From Campylobacteraceae bacterium (GTDB lineage: Bacteria > Campylobacterota > Campylobacteria > Campylobacterales > Campylobacteraceae): DNA of 14,323 nucleotides. Positions within the stretch are counted from its first letter, which is position 1. Each line of letters opens with the position of its first letter. Shown here one piece after another: positions 6,364 through 13,980 of this stretch. The position numbers were made by a program, and so were the translations under genes. The stretch is from positions 1-14,323 of the forward strand of contig JAISNG010000151.1 in NCBI GenBank assembly GCA_031276365.1, given 5' to 3'. The notes under the pieces were generated by a model. The model saw only the letters and a program-made list of their open reading frames with translations. It searched no databases and was not told the DNA's origin.

Positions 6364-7302
6364 TTACGCGCCAAAAAAATTCTCTATTTCAAGGCGCATC
6401 TCATCGGCATTTGATATAGCATTTACTCTGTTGCGAAACGCGGCGGCTTCTGGGAGAGATTTTGAGTACGCATGCAGATGTTTTCTAAACAAAATCACAC
6501 CCATTTCATCTTTGTAAAACTCTCTCATGAATTGCAAATGTTCTAAAACGACCGATTTTATAAGAGATTTATCAACGCTTTTTTGGTTGTGTTTTAGCTG
6601 GTAAAATATCCATGGATTGCCTACAGCGCCGCGCCCTATCATCACTCCTTCGCATTTTGTAAGCCCTTTGACTTCCAAAGCTTTTTCGTAAGTTGTGATG
6701 TCGCCGTTGGCAAAAACGGGGATTTTAACCGCCTCTTTGGCGCGCCTTATCGCATCATAATCAACCAAAGCCTTGTATCCGCCATTTCTTGTGCGCCCAT
6801 GAATGCTTATAAAATCAGCTCCCGCGTCTTCTATCGTCTTGGCGATAATCTCGGGTGTTTTTTCACTAAAACCGATACGGGTTTTGACGGAAGTGTAGCG
6901 TTTATTTGAATGCTTTTTGATGGCTTCAACTATCTTTAAAAGATGCGGCAAATCGCGCAAAAGCGATGAGCCTGCATCCTGCGCTGTAACTTTTGGCACA
7001 GGACAGCCGCAGTTGAGGTCAATACCGATGATGCCGTCAATATCATTTAAAATTTCAACAGCTTGGACAATGCCCGCTATATCACTTCCTGCAAGCTGGA
7101 TTATATATCTATCCTCGTTTGGCGCGCACTTTAGCATGTGAAAGGTTTTTTTAGAATCACGAATGAGCGCGTTTACGCTTATCATCTCCGAAAATGTGAT
7201 ATCAGCGCCGAATTTTTTGCATATATAACGAAACGGTAAATCCGTCAAACCAGCAAGCGGAGCCAAAGCTGCTGGGCTTTGGCTGAAGTCAATATCAAGC
7301 AT
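6364..7302 (-). CDS. dusB: tRNA-dihydrouridine synthase (DusB-like)
   Basis: Dus enzymes are flavoproteins that reduce uridines in tRNA D-loops using NADPH. The 312-residue product opens with the family signature LAPLAGLTDLPFR at 13-25. It has SEMIS near 38-42, the catalytic cysteine in DLNCGCPVPKV (C100), FMN-contact residues in VKTRIGF (K140) and SIHGRTR (H168), NGDI at 199-202, and the phosphate-binding IGRGAVGNPW at 222-231. Length is normal. It resembles DusB more than DusA or DusC, but subtype and target positions are inferred. The ATG at 7302 shares one base with the stop of the upstream two-TM gene (TAATG), so it is coupled within the minus-strand operon. Confidence 0.93.
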   Translation of the reverse strand: MLDIDFSQSPAALAPLAGLTDLPFRYICKKFGADITFSEMISVNALIRDSKKTFHMLKCAPNEDRYIIQLAGSDIAGIVQAVEILNDIDGIIGIDLNCGCPVPKVTAQDAGSSLLRDLPHLLKIVEAIKKHSNKRYTSVKTRIGFSEKTPEIIAKTIEDAGADFISIHGRTRNGGYKALVDYDAIRRAKEAVKIPVFANGDITTYEKALEVKGLTKCEGVMIGRGAVGNPWIFYQLKHNQKSVDKSLIKSVVLEHLQFMREFYKDEMGVILFRKHLHAYSKSLPEAAAFRNRVNAISNADEMRLEIENFFGA

Positions 7303-8318
7303 TAAATGATAAGGTCTGTGTCTATATTCTTCTCATTGTCGCGCAAAAAGAGCAGAATTCTGAACTTTTCAAATTCGTTGCTCTCTTCGTTGTTTTCCAA
7401 AAATTCTCGGGCTTTTTCTATTAGTCTCAATTCAAACAATATATATAAATATGCAAATGAGGCGTGGTGATTTTTGGATTGAAGGTTGTCGTAAAGTTTC
7501 AAAAGTGCGTCAGGTTCTACAGCGCTTTTTAATACTTTTGCCGTGCTTAAAAACTCATTTGAATTCAAAGGCGTTTTTTCCAAAAGCTCTTTTATCTCGT
7601 TAACGCTTAACGCAAAAGTGTCGTTTTTGTCGGCAAATCTTTTGAGCAAAATAAGCAGCATATCGCTCGTAAGATTGAAATTAAAATTTTTAATCTCCGC
7701 ATATGAAGCTCTACGCAAAAGCGCATAAAAGGCTTTTTGGCACACTTCGCTGTCAAGCGTACTGCAGTGTTTTATTATCTCTTCTATGGATTTTTTATCA
7801 TCTGCTGCAAAATTCATGCGGTTTTGGTTTAAAAGTTCATTGTCGCTTCTTAAACGGAATTTTTTCAAATCCACATACTTGCCGTCTCTAACCTTTTCTA
7901 GTATGTCAAATATCTCGTCAAGCTCTTTTTCGCCCGTTTTTTCGTCGGCGGCTTTCGGGTTGTATCTCATCTTTTTGACGGCAGCAGATAAAATCTTAAA
8001 AGATTCGGTTTTGTATTCATACTCTTTCTCTTCGCCTAAAAGCGTATGTCTTATTTGATGCAAAAGCGTTTCATAATCTTTTTTTATCAGACGTTTTGCC
8101 AAAAAGCTTTTCACAGAGTAAAACAGCATGTGCGCTATGGAAGCGGCAAAGAGTAAAAGCAGCGGTATGATAAACCATACGGCTACGGGCAGCTCCAAGC
8201 TATAGCCGAAAAGCGTAAGCGTATAATAAGCGCTCTCGCTCGGAACTATACTATAAACAAAAATGCCGACAATTGCCAAAAGCATGACAGAGTAAAATAT
8301 GTATAATTTTATACCCAT
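7302..8318 (-). CDS. Uncharacterised protein with two N-terminal membrane helices and a long helical cytoplasmic domain
   Basis: I do not recognise a named family. Of 338 residues, two are membrane helices at about 5-25 and 43-68 (VAVWFIIPLLLLFAASIAHM), separated by a short loop, giving a hairpin with both ends probably cytoplasmic. A basic segment follows (KSFLAKRLIKK), then about 260 residues rich in Leu, Lys and Glu with no cysteine-rich or catalytic-looking motif. The later part (about 165-325) reads like short helical-hairpin repeats, perhaps HEAT- or TPR-like (for example VCQKAFYALLRRASYAEIK and ASFAYLYILFELRLIEKARE). The start has a good AAAGGAG 5 nt upstream. One-base overlaps with both the dksA-like gene upstream and dusB downstream show it belongs to this operon. 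A scaffold or membrane-tethered adaptor is a guess. Confidence 0.85.
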   Translation of the reverse strand: MGIKLYIFYSVMLLAIVGIFVYSIVPSESAYYTLTLFGYSLELPVAVWFIIPLLLLFAASIAHMLFYSVKSFLAKRLIKKDYETLLHQIRHTLLGEEKEYEYKTESFKILSAAVKKMRYNPKAADEKTGEKELDEIFDILEKVRDGKYVDLKKFRLRSDNELLNQNRMNFAADDKKSIEEIIKHCSTLDSEVCQKAFYALLRRASYAEIKNFNFNLTSDMLLILLKRFADKNDTFALSVNEIKELLEKTPLNSNEFLSTAKVLKSAVEPDALLKLYDNLQSKNHHASFAYLYILFELRLIEKAREFLENNEESNEFEKFRILLFLRDNEKNIDTDLII

Positions 8319-8686
8319 TAAAAACTCCTTTTTTTATTGTTTTCTTTTTCAGAAATTTCACGGCAGACTATGCAGTATTTTGCATGAGGCTTGATTTTCA
8401 GCCTCTGCATGCTTATGGCTTCTTCGCACATTTCGCATATTCCATAAGTGCCTTTTTCTATCTTGCCCAAAGCATACTCTATCTCAAAAAGCTCCTGCGA
8501 CTGCTGGGCGCTTAAGGCGTGGTCTATGAGATTGTTCACGTTCAAAGCCGCAAAATCCGCATCATCTCTCGCGTCTGATATATCCATACTCTCAATCTCT
8601 TTTGCCGCGCCTTCAATATTTTTTAAAACCTGCTCTTTTCGTTCAAGAAGTAAATTTTTGAAAAACTCAATATCGCTCTGCTTCAT
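8318..8686 (-). CDS. dksA: DksA/TraR-family zinc-finger transcription factor
   Basis: DksA-type proteins enter the RNA polymerase secondary channel and, with ppGpp, tune rRNA and stress promoters. The 122-residue product has the family plan: a helical coiled-coil first half, then a C4 zinc finger (C84, C87, C105 and C108, in CEMCEEAIS and YCIVCRE). At the coiled-coil tip the triad D41, D44, A46 in RDDADFAA matches the DxxDxA motif needed by E. coli DksA. It is shorter than E. coli DksA (151 residues) but typical for short DksA-like proteins of this group. AAAGGA lies 5 nt before the ATG. It follows rlmH by 19 nt and overlaps the next gene by one base. Confidence 0.92.
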   Translation of the reverse strand: MKQSDIEFFKNLLLERKEQVLKNIEGAAKEIESMDISDARDDADFAALNVNNLIDHALSAQQSQELFEIEYALGKIEKGTYGICEMCEEAISMQRLKIKPHAKYCIVCREISEKENNKKRSF

Positions 8687-8705
8687 CTCTATCCTTTGCT
8701 TCTGT

Positions 8706-9158
8706 TTACTCTTTGTGGTATGGGTGATTGTTTTTTATACAAAGCCCACGATAAATCTGTTCAAACAACACCAATTTCGCTATTTTATGCGCGTATGTTA
8801 ATCTACTTAAGCTTATAACTCTTTTAGTACGCTTCAAAAACGGCTTCTCAAAACCGTAAGCGCCGCCTATGAAAAATCTTATATCAGCATCCTCTTCAAA
8901 GATTTTGCTAAACTCCGTACTATCTAACTCCTCTCCGTTCTTATCCATCGCCAAAGTATAGTTTCTAAGATACGGCTCAAAACTTTGGGTATATGACTTT
9001 TGCGCCGCCTCAGCACCTTTGCTTTGCGCCGCCGCGATTTTAGCGTTAAAAAGCGAAATATCCTCTATCTTGGCAAAGCGCGAAATCATCTTTAAAAACT
9101 CGTCAATCATACCGTTTCTTTGAGAGCTTCTCTCAACCGAATATACCATTATCTTCAT
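8706..9158 (-). CDS. rlmH: 23S rRNA (pseudouridine1915-N3)-methyltransferase RlmH
   Basis: RlmH is a SPOUT-class methyltransferase that methylates pseudouridine 1915 in helix 69 of 23S rRNA on assembled ribosomes. The 150-residue product is full length. It carries LAMDKNGEELDSTEFS near 69-84, the SAM-knot glycine motif FFIGGAYGF at 95-103, SLSRLTYAHKIAKLVLFEQI near 117-135 and the catalytic C-terminal NHPYHKE at 144-150. The start ATG 9158 lies inside the end of the thiE-like gene (26-bp overlap), with AGGA about 5 nt upstream. A second in-frame ATG three codons later is less likely, because the upstream MKI fits the usual family N-terminus. Confidence 0.95.
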   Translation of the reverse strand: MKIMVYSVERSSQRNGMIDEFLKMISRFAKIEDISLFNAKIAAAQSKGAEAAQKSYTQSFEPYLRNYTLAMDKNGEELDSTEFSKIFEEDADIRFFIGGAYGFEKPFLKRTKRVISLSRLTYAHKIAKLVLFEQIYRGLCIKNNHPYHKE

Positions 9159-9711
9159 AAAGTCCTGAGCCTATCGCAAGATATGTTACATGTTCAAATC
9201 TATCACAAAGTTTCACTCCGCCGATAGCCGCAACGGGTTTTTCGGAAAAATTTGCCAGCAAGTCAAGAGTATCTCCCAAAATGTTATTAGTATCTTTAGT
9301 ATCTGTTTTGCGATATGCTCCAAGTCCGATATAATCAACGCTCGTTTTGTTTGCTTCCAAAATCTCTTTTTTGTTGTGTGTTGAGATGCCAAATATCTTA
9401 GAGCCGATAATTTCTCTTACATGTTCTGCCGCCGTGTAAATGTCAGCGCCATATTTTAAAATATCCTCCTGCCCCAGATGAATACCGCCGCAATACGCTA
9501 TCAGCGCCAAATCGTCATTTATAATAATGGGCGCATCTGCATAGAGTGATTTTATCGTCAATAAATCCTCTTTTTTCTCCTCATAAGCGCCTGTTTTGTT
9601 TCTGTATTGAAGCAGTGAGGCGTTAAGGCTTTTTGCTCTTTTAACAGCCTCTTCAAGAGATTTACCTTTTTTTATCAGCGTTGCTTTATCTATGAGCGCG
9701 TATAGTTTCAA
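9133..9711 (-). CDS. thiE: Thiamine-phosphate synthase family protein (ThiE/TenI-like)
   Basis: ThiE joins HMP-PP and thiazole phosphate to form thiamine monophosphate. The 192-residue TIM-barrel protein shows LLQYRNK at 33-39, the metal-binding IINDDLALIAYC at 63-74, GIHLGQED at 76-83, ISTHN at 109-113, YIGLGAYRKTDTK at 127-139 (equivalent to the GPxxxTxTK loop) and AAIGGV at 161-166. The key Asp, Lys and phosphate-loop residues are kept, so synthase activity is plausible. The glycine-proline of the usual loop is replaced and the protein is slightly short, so a TenI-like or regulatory member cannot be excluded. The start is TTG 9711, overlapping the accD stop (TTGA). No ATG lies near the conserved N-terminus KLYALID. 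Confidence 0.82.
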   Translation of the reverse strand: MKLYALIDKATLIKKGKSLEEAVKRAKSLNASLLQYRNKTGAYEEKKEDLLTIKSLYADAPIIINDDLALIAYCGGIHLGQEDILKYGADIYTAAEHVREIIGSKIFGISTHNKKEILEANKTSVDYIGLGAYRKTDTKDTNNILGDTLDLLANFSEKPVAAIGGVKLCDRFEHVTYLAIGSGLYEDNGIFG

Positions 9712-10583
9712 TCCTGCCGCCTGTTGTCCGATTTTGCTTCAAGCTCGCATGGAGTAAAATATCTGAGTAAATCTGCTATCGTATGCTTCAAATCGCCTCT
9801 TTTTACTATCATATCAATAAGTCCATGTTTTAGTAAAAATTCAGCCCTTTGAAAACCTTCGGGCAATTCCGCGCCTATAGTCTGCTTAATGACTCTTTGT
9901 CCCGCAAAGCCTATAAGCGCTCCTGGTTCTGCTATTATCACATCTCCAAGCCATGCGAAAGATGCGCTCACACCGCCCATCGTCGGGTCTGTCAAAACGG
10001 ATATAAAGGGGAGATTTTTCTCTGAAAGTTTTGTAAGTACCGCCGATGTTTTTGCCATTTGCATGAGTGAAAATGTACTCTCCTGCATTCTTGCGCCTCC
10101 GCTCGCACTCACAATAACAAGCCCTTGATTTTTCTTAACCGCTCTTTTTGCAGCGCGTACTATCATTTCACCCTCAACGGAGGCTAAACTTCCGCCCATA
10201 AATCCAAAGTCAAATACAACAAGCTGCACGCCGATGCCGTCTATCTCACACTCTCCTGCGATAAGCGCGGAATTTCTGCCTGTTTTTTCTCTCGCCTCTT
10301 CTATTCTTTTTTTATATGATTTTTTATCTACAAATTTCAAAGGGTCTATCGGCGTCAAATTTTCATCAAAGCTTATAAAAGTGTCCTTGTCGCTTAAAAG
10401 ATTGATTCTCTCCAAAGCGCTTATTTTCATATGAAATCCGCATTTTGGGCAGACATTCGCTTGATGCAAAACCTCTTTTTTATACATCAAAGAACCGCAC
10501 GCTTCGCATTTTACCCAATGGCTTGGAGCTTCAGCCGCTTTAGGCTGTTCTCTGCGCGTTTTAAATATTTTAGAAAAATCCAT
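9708..10583 (-). CDS. accD: Acetyl-CoA carboxylase carboxyltransferase subunit beta
   Basis: AccD forms, with AccA, the carboxyltransferase that makes malonyl-CoA, the first committed step of fatty-acid synthesis. The 291-residue product has the N-terminal C4 zinc ribbon (C26, C29, C45 and C48, in WVKCEACGSLMYKK and ANVCPKCGFHMK). The crotonase-fold core follows, with FMGGSLASVEGE, VSASGGARMQES, TDPTMGGVSASFAWLGD and EPGALIGFAGQRV. Length is normal. The start ATG 10583 lies within the last 14 bp of the upstream phosphatase gene and the stop overlaps the thiE-like gene, so it is an internal cistron. AccA is not in the window. Confidence 0.97.
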   Translation of the reverse strand: MDFSKIFKTRREQPKAAEAPSHWVKCEACGSLMYKKEVLHQANVCPKCGFHMKISALERINLLSDKDTFISFDENLTPIDPLKFVDKKSYKKRIEEAREKTGRNSALIAGECEIDGIGVQLVVFDFGFMGGSLASVEGEMIVRAAKRAVKKNQGLVIVSASGGARMQESTFSLMQMAKTSAVLTKLSEKNLPFISVLTDPTMGGVSASFAWLGDVIIAEPGALIGFAGQRVIKQTIGAELPEGFQRAEFLLKHGLIDMIVKRGDLKHTIADLLRYFTPCELEAKSDNRRQD

Positions 10584-11298
10584 CTACGCCCTGCTCCTTT
10601 ATAAAATTAGAAATTTTATCAAATATTCCCTTATCTTTGCTTACGAGCAGAAAATTATCATCTCTAAACCTAAAAAGATTCTCGCACATGTACCAGCCGC
10701 CTGCGATGTCAAACTCCCTGACGCACCCTTCAAAAAGTACAAAATCCACCTCGTAAGCCATACTCAAAGACAGAGCCAAAGCTCCCAAACTTCGGTACTT
10801 AAATGAAGAGTTAAGCAAAAACGGAGCAAGTTTTGCGGATTGGTACGCTTTTTCAAAAATACCTACACCGCAAAGCGGCGTCAAAGTTATCTTTTGCACT
10901 TTTCTTTCGTCAAAAAAACGGCGTTTAAAACAATCTTGATATTTTATATTCATGTACCCTGCCGCAAAGTTTGCAACAACGGCACAGACAACTTCGCCGT
11001 TTTTTTTCAGTGCGGCTGAAGAGCCAAAATACGGAATATTTGACGCAAAATTTTTACTTCCGTCAATCGGGTCTATAACGACAACATCATTACCGATTCC
11101 GCTCAAACCGCTCTCTTCGCTGTAAATACGCCCGAATTTTTGTAGATGTCTAATAAAAATCGCCTCTGCTTTCAAGTCTGCTTTTAAACTTATATCGCCG
11201 CCAAAACCGCGCTGAAGAGCTGTTTTTAAGTCCTCTTTGCTGTTTAATAGACGATAAATTTCACGGTTTGCCTCTATGCATGCTTTTAAAAATTCCAT
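10570..11298 (-). CDS. Inositol monophosphatase/CysQ-family phosphatase
   Basis: A Mg-dependent, lithium-type phosphatase of the FIG/IMPase fold. The 242-residue product has GGDISLKAD at 33-41, the metal glutamates in YSEESG (E61, E62), the metal site DPIDGSKNF at 76-84 and the C-terminal aspartate in REFDIAGGW (D197). The substrate could be inositol phosphate, 3'-phosphoadenosine 5'-phosphate (CysQ) or a sugar bisphosphate; sequence alone does not decide. It is the first gene of the minus-strand operon leading into accD, and their ends overlap by 14 bp. ATG 11298 was chosen (GGA 8 nt upstream); a TTG two codons earlier is less well spaced. A TGGTACTAT extended -10 lies about 35 nt upstream. 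Confidence 0.9.
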   Translation of the reverse strand: MEFLKACIEANREIYRLLNSKEDLKTALQRGFGGDISLKADLKAEAIFIRHLQKFGRIYSEESGLSGIGNDVVVIDPIDGSKNFASNIPYFGSSAALKKNGEVVCAVVANFAAGYMNIKYQDCFKRRFFDERKVQKITLTPLCGVGIFEKAYQSAKLAPFLLNSSFKYRSLGALALSLSMAYEVDFVLFEGCVREFDIAGGWYMCENLFRFRDDNFLLVSKDKGIFDKISNFIKEQGVDGFF

Positions 11299-11332
11299 TT
11301 TCAATATCCATTTTTTTATCAGTAAGTTTGAG

Positions 11333-11341
11333 ATAGTACCA
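11333..11341 (-). promoter_or_regulatory. Extended -10 (TGGTACTAT) for the phosphatase-accD operon
   Basis: On the minus strand, TG-G-TACTAT lies 35 nt before the ATG at 11298, giving a leader of about 28 nt. There is no clear -35 box; that area is occupied by the AT-rich dyad at 11349-11366. Form and spacing match other candidate promoters in this window. Confidence 0.5.
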
Positions 11342-11348
11342 AAATGTG

Positions 11349-11366
11349 TTTTATCTTATGATAAAA
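11349..11366. promoter_or_regulatory. TTTTATC-TTAT-GATAAAA dyad overlapping divergent promoter-like sites
   Basis: A perfect 7-bp inverted repeat (11349-11355 and 11360-11366) with a 4-nt spacer sits where the -35 of the minus-strand promoter would be. Its right arm also forms a plus-strand extended -10 (TGATAAAAT, 11359-11367) pointing towards the TPR remnant. This is a candidate operator for a divergent promoter pair; function is inferred only. Confidence 0.35.
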
Positions 11367-11550
11367 TAGCGCACAAAGCTTGATAAGCAAACATAAACGG
11401 ATTGTTGTTTTGATATTGATAGAAAAACCAAAAACGCAAAAGATGAAATATTGCATTTGCCAAATTTTTTACTAAACTGTTTCATATAGTAAATAAGGCA
11501 AACTACAATTTACGCTCCTGCTTTTTATAATTTGGCTTTTGCGCTTTTCA

Positions 11551-11834
11551 GAACTCAAAAACGATAAAAATTCATATAACAAAAGTATAAAGACATATAA
11601 AAAACTTAAATACACACAATTACAATCTTGCCCCGTATATACGCTATTTTAAAAGATAAAAACAACGTATTAAATTATTTGGACAAAACTCTTAAAAACA
11701 AAGAAGAGAGTGTTAATTATGTCTTAAAAGATGAAGCTTGGAAAGAGTACTTGAAAGATTTTAAAAAGTTAACAGCTAAGTATCAAAATTGGTTATTTTG
11801 GCATCTACAACTGCCGCTTTTTAATAATTTTTAA
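11551..11834 (+). pseudogene. C-terminal remnant of a TPR-repeat protein gene
   Basis: The best open stretch (11628-11834, from a TTG with no ribosome binding site) encodes RIYAILKDKNNVLNYLDKTL, then NKEESVNYVLKDEAWKEYLK and FKKLTAKY. This is the usual last-repeat pattern of TPR proteins: an A-x-L-K-D-K-x-N-A-L-x-Y-L type helix, then a KDxxW/F...DFKKL end. One frame over and just upstream, 11551-11622 reads ELKNDKNSYNKSIKTYKKLK, also repeat-like, so a frameshift probably separates two pieces. No start, promoter-coupled ribosome binding site or N-terminus is visible, and the DNA from 11368 to 11550 shows nothing else I can identify. I infer a decayed gene; a short expressed protein is the alternative. 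Confidence 0.45.
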
Positions 11835-11881
11835 AAATTCCATCTTGCCATCTGTTTTTTCTCCGTATCTTAGCCAATATT

Positions 11882-11890
11882 TGCTAAAAT
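11882..11890 (+). promoter_or_regulatory. recO promoter, extended -10 (TGCTAAAAT)
   Basis: TG-C-TAAAAT lies 22 nt before the recO GTG, predicting a leader of about 15 nt that contains the ribosome binding site AGGGGG at 11902-11907. T-rich runs upstream (11850-11880) replace a -35 box. Confidence 0.6.
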
Positions 11891-11911
11891 ACCGCATATT
11901 CAGGGGGAAAA

Positions 11912-12532
11912 GTGCAAGGTTTTATCGTACATATCAACAGAGTTAAAGATGAAGATTTAATCGTTACAATATTGAGCGAACACAAACTTAAAACTACTTA
12001 CAGATTTTACGGCGCGCGGCACTCAACGATAAATCTTGGATATTTGATAGACTTTGAGACGCAAATATCCATGCGTTCAAATCTCGCGCAGCTGCGAAAC
12101 GTCATACATCTCGCGCAAAGCTGGAATATAGACAGAGACAGATTTTATTTTTGGCAAAATTTTGTAAAACTTTTCTATGACCATTTGAAAGATGTGGACA
12201 GCATAGACAAATTTTACTTTGACCTGCTCATGACAAGCGCAAAAAAATGGCACAAGCAAAACCCAAAAAGAGTCAGTGTTGAAGCGTTTTTGGAACTTTT
12301 ACAGTTTGAAGGAAGACTTCACTCATTAGACCGCTGTTTTTTGTGCGAAGATAAAATCAAAGATGAAAACATCGCGCTTGCAAGGGCTTTTTTGCCTGCT
12401 CACATGGAGTGTATTCATAACAAAGGTCTTGACGCGCGCAAGTTAAAACAGCTTTTTAGCACAAAAAAGACGCTTTTTTTGGACGATGAAGAGACGGAAT
12501 ATCTATATATGGTGATGAACGAGGGATTTTAG
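11912..12532 (+). CDS. recO: DNA repair/recombination mediator RecO
   Basis: RecO loads RecA onto SSB-coated single-stranded DNA, with RecR, in gap repair. The 206-residue product matches the short RecO type of Campylobacterota. It has an N-terminal OB-fold-like beta region (MQGFIVHINRVKDEDLIVTIL, then TTYRFYGARH), a helical middle, and a C-terminal zinc-type region with CFLCEDK (near 142-148) and a distal His/Cys pair (HMECIH, near 163-168). It starts with GTG 11912 behind AGGGGG. It is monocistronic between two minus-strand runs. The match rests on the overall pattern and these cysteines, so confidence is a little below that of the enzymes with sharp motifs. Confidence 0.87.
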   Translation: MQGFIVHINRVKDEDLIVTILSEHKLKTTYRFYGARHSTINLGYLIDFETQISMRSNLAQLRNVIHLAQSWNIDRDRFYFWQNFVKLFYDHLKDVDSIDKFYFDLLMTSAKKWHKQNPKRVSVEAFLELLQFEGRLHSLDRCFLCEDKIKDENIALARAFLPAHMECIHNKGLDARKLKQLFSTKKTLFLDDEETEYLYMVMNEGF

Positions 12533-12742
12533 TATTTTGAATTTTGGCGGATGAAGAGTTTTTAAAATTACAGCTTTTTTTAAAGTGAACAATTCTTACA
12601 TGCGTTGTAATTTGGGCGCAATACTTAAATAAAATGTCCGTATATATTGCTATTTTTAACATTAAGTCAAAAATATAGTACATGTATTAAATTTCGCCGA
12701 ACATATTTTTAAATCCAACAATATACGCAGCTAAAAGTCCGC

Positions 12743-12766
12743 ATGCTGCAATTTTTCAGCATTTTT
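12743..12766 (+). terminator. Weak stem-loop with T-run in the recO/ruvX convergent gap
   Basis: ATGCTG (12743-12748) pairs with CAGCAT (12757-12762) around an 8-nt loop and is followed by a run of T to 12766. It could end recO transcription, although it lies 210 bp after the stop. The rest of the 288-bp gap between recO and ruvX shows no gene I can support. Confidence 0.35.
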
Positions 12767-12820
12767 GAAATGAAGTCAAAACATAAAAGTTTTCGGCACA
12801 ACAGCTTTCAAATATGAATA

Positions 12821-13219
12821 TTAATATTTTTCGGCAGGCTTACTTAAGCGGTTTTGTAAATATCTTTCCAAAATTATCATCGCCGCAAGCGAATCCACAC
12901 GTCCGTCGCGTTTTTGTTTTACAACGCCTTTCATGCGCTCTTTGGCTTCGCAAGATGAAAAATCCTCATCTGTAAATGCAATCTCTCCGTCAAACTCCAA
13001 AAGCGATACAAAATGCCTGATACGCCGTTGCATTTCATCATTTGCGCTCAATCCTGCTACTAAGATTTCGGCTTTGTATTCGCGTAAAAGTGTGGATATA
13101 TCACGCGCTGCCTGAACTCTGTTGCGGCGCAAAATCGCATCAAGCGGCACTATAACATTTTCCAGATAAACAGCCGCGCCTATTCGTTTCAGTCCAACAT
13201 CAATCGCAACTATACTCAT
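12821..13219 (-). CDS. ruvX: Putative pre-16S rRNA nuclease / Holliday junction resolvase-like YqgF
   Basis: YqgF/RuvX has an RNase H fold; in E. coli it matures the 16S rRNA 5' end, and it was earlier proposed as a Holliday junction resolvase. The 132-residue product shows IVAIDVGLKRIGAAV with catalytic D7, ILVAGLS near 52-58, FTDEDFSSCEAKERM near 82-96 with acidic E85, and VDSLAAMIILERYLQ with D109. These are the expected three acidic positions. Length is typical. ATG 13219 overlaps the dprA stop by ATGA, so it is coupled to dprA. Confidence 0.93.
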   Translation of the reverse strand: MSIVAIDVGLKRIGAAVYLENVIVPLDAILRRNRVQAARDISTLLREYKAEILVAGLSANDEMQRRIRHFVSLLEFDGEIAFTDEDFSSCEAKERMKGVVKQKRDGRVDSLAAMIILERYLQNRLSKPAEKY

Positions 13220-13980
13220 ATTATTTTTATTCTCATGCCAACTATCTCTATCCTGCCCGAGAGTTCATACTCATAAATCCTATCGCCAAATTGTTTCAAA
13301 CATTCGTTCAAGTCAGGATTTTTAGCGCAAAACGCAAGCACTTCATCTTTTGCGCCGTCGTTTGTATCAGCCTTCGGCGCAAATATTTTTACAAAAGACG
13401 CCAAATCATCTATAACTTTGGCTTGTCCCCTGTTCACAAGCTGCGCCGTTCCCTCACTTTCGCCTATCCTATGAGAAAACACATATATCGGTACTCCAAG
13501 CGCAAGCGCATAATGTGCGCTTCTTAACGAACCGCTGTTCAAATCTGCCTGCGCGATGACCAAAGCGTCGCAAAGTCCTGCAACAATGCGGTTTCTTAAG
13601 ACGAAATTATATTTTGATATGTTCGCACTTTTGGCATATTCGCTCAAAAGCAGTCCGCGCGCGCTGATTTCTCTCAAAAGCGCACTATTGATTTTGGGAT
13701 AGAGCAAATCAAGCGGCGTTGGAAGTACGGCTATTGTGTTCGGCATCGCGCCTCTGTGAGCCGCCGCATCTACTCCAACCGCACCGCCGCTTACGACAAC
13801 AACACCAGCCGCGCTTAACATAGAGCTTAACCGTTCGCTCATGTTTTTTGTGTACAAAAGAGCTTTTCTGCTTCCGACAACTGCAACTTTCGGACGTTCC
13901 AAAAGTTCCAAATTGCCAAGCGCGTAAAGCTCTTTTACGTTCTGCGTTAAAAGTTTCGGCGGAATTGGTATCTGCATCAT
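13216..13980 (-). CDS. dprA: DNA-processing protein DprA
   Basis: DprA binds incoming single-stranded DNA and loads RecA during natural transformation. The product (about 254 residues) is the short form without an N-terminal SAM domain. Its Rossmann-like core has VAVVGSRKA at 32-40, VSGGAVGVDAAAHRG at 63-77, LPTPLDLLYP at 86-95, FVLRNRIVAGL at 126-136 and AQADLNSGSLRSAHYAL at 144-159. A small C-terminal winged-helix-like end follows (about 211-254: DEVLAFCAKNPDLNECLKQF, then YEYELSGRIEIVG). Three candidate starts sit together: GTG 13983, ATG 13980 and ATG 13977. ATG 13980, touching the upstream stop as TGATG, is taken. The gene overlaps ruvX downstream by ATGA. Confidence 0.95.
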   Translation of the reverse strand: MMQIPIPPKLLTQNVKELYALGNLELLERPKVAVVGSRKALLYTKNMSERLSSMLSAAGVVVVSGGAVGVDAAAHRGAMPNTIAVLPTPLDLLYPKINSALLREISARGLLLSEYAKSANISKYNFVLRNRIVAGLCDALVIAQADLNSGSLRSAHYALALGVPIYVFSHRIGESEGTAQLVNRGQAKVIDDLASFVKIFAPKADTNDGAKDEVLAFCAKNPDLNECLKQFGDRIYEYELSGRIEIVGMRIKII

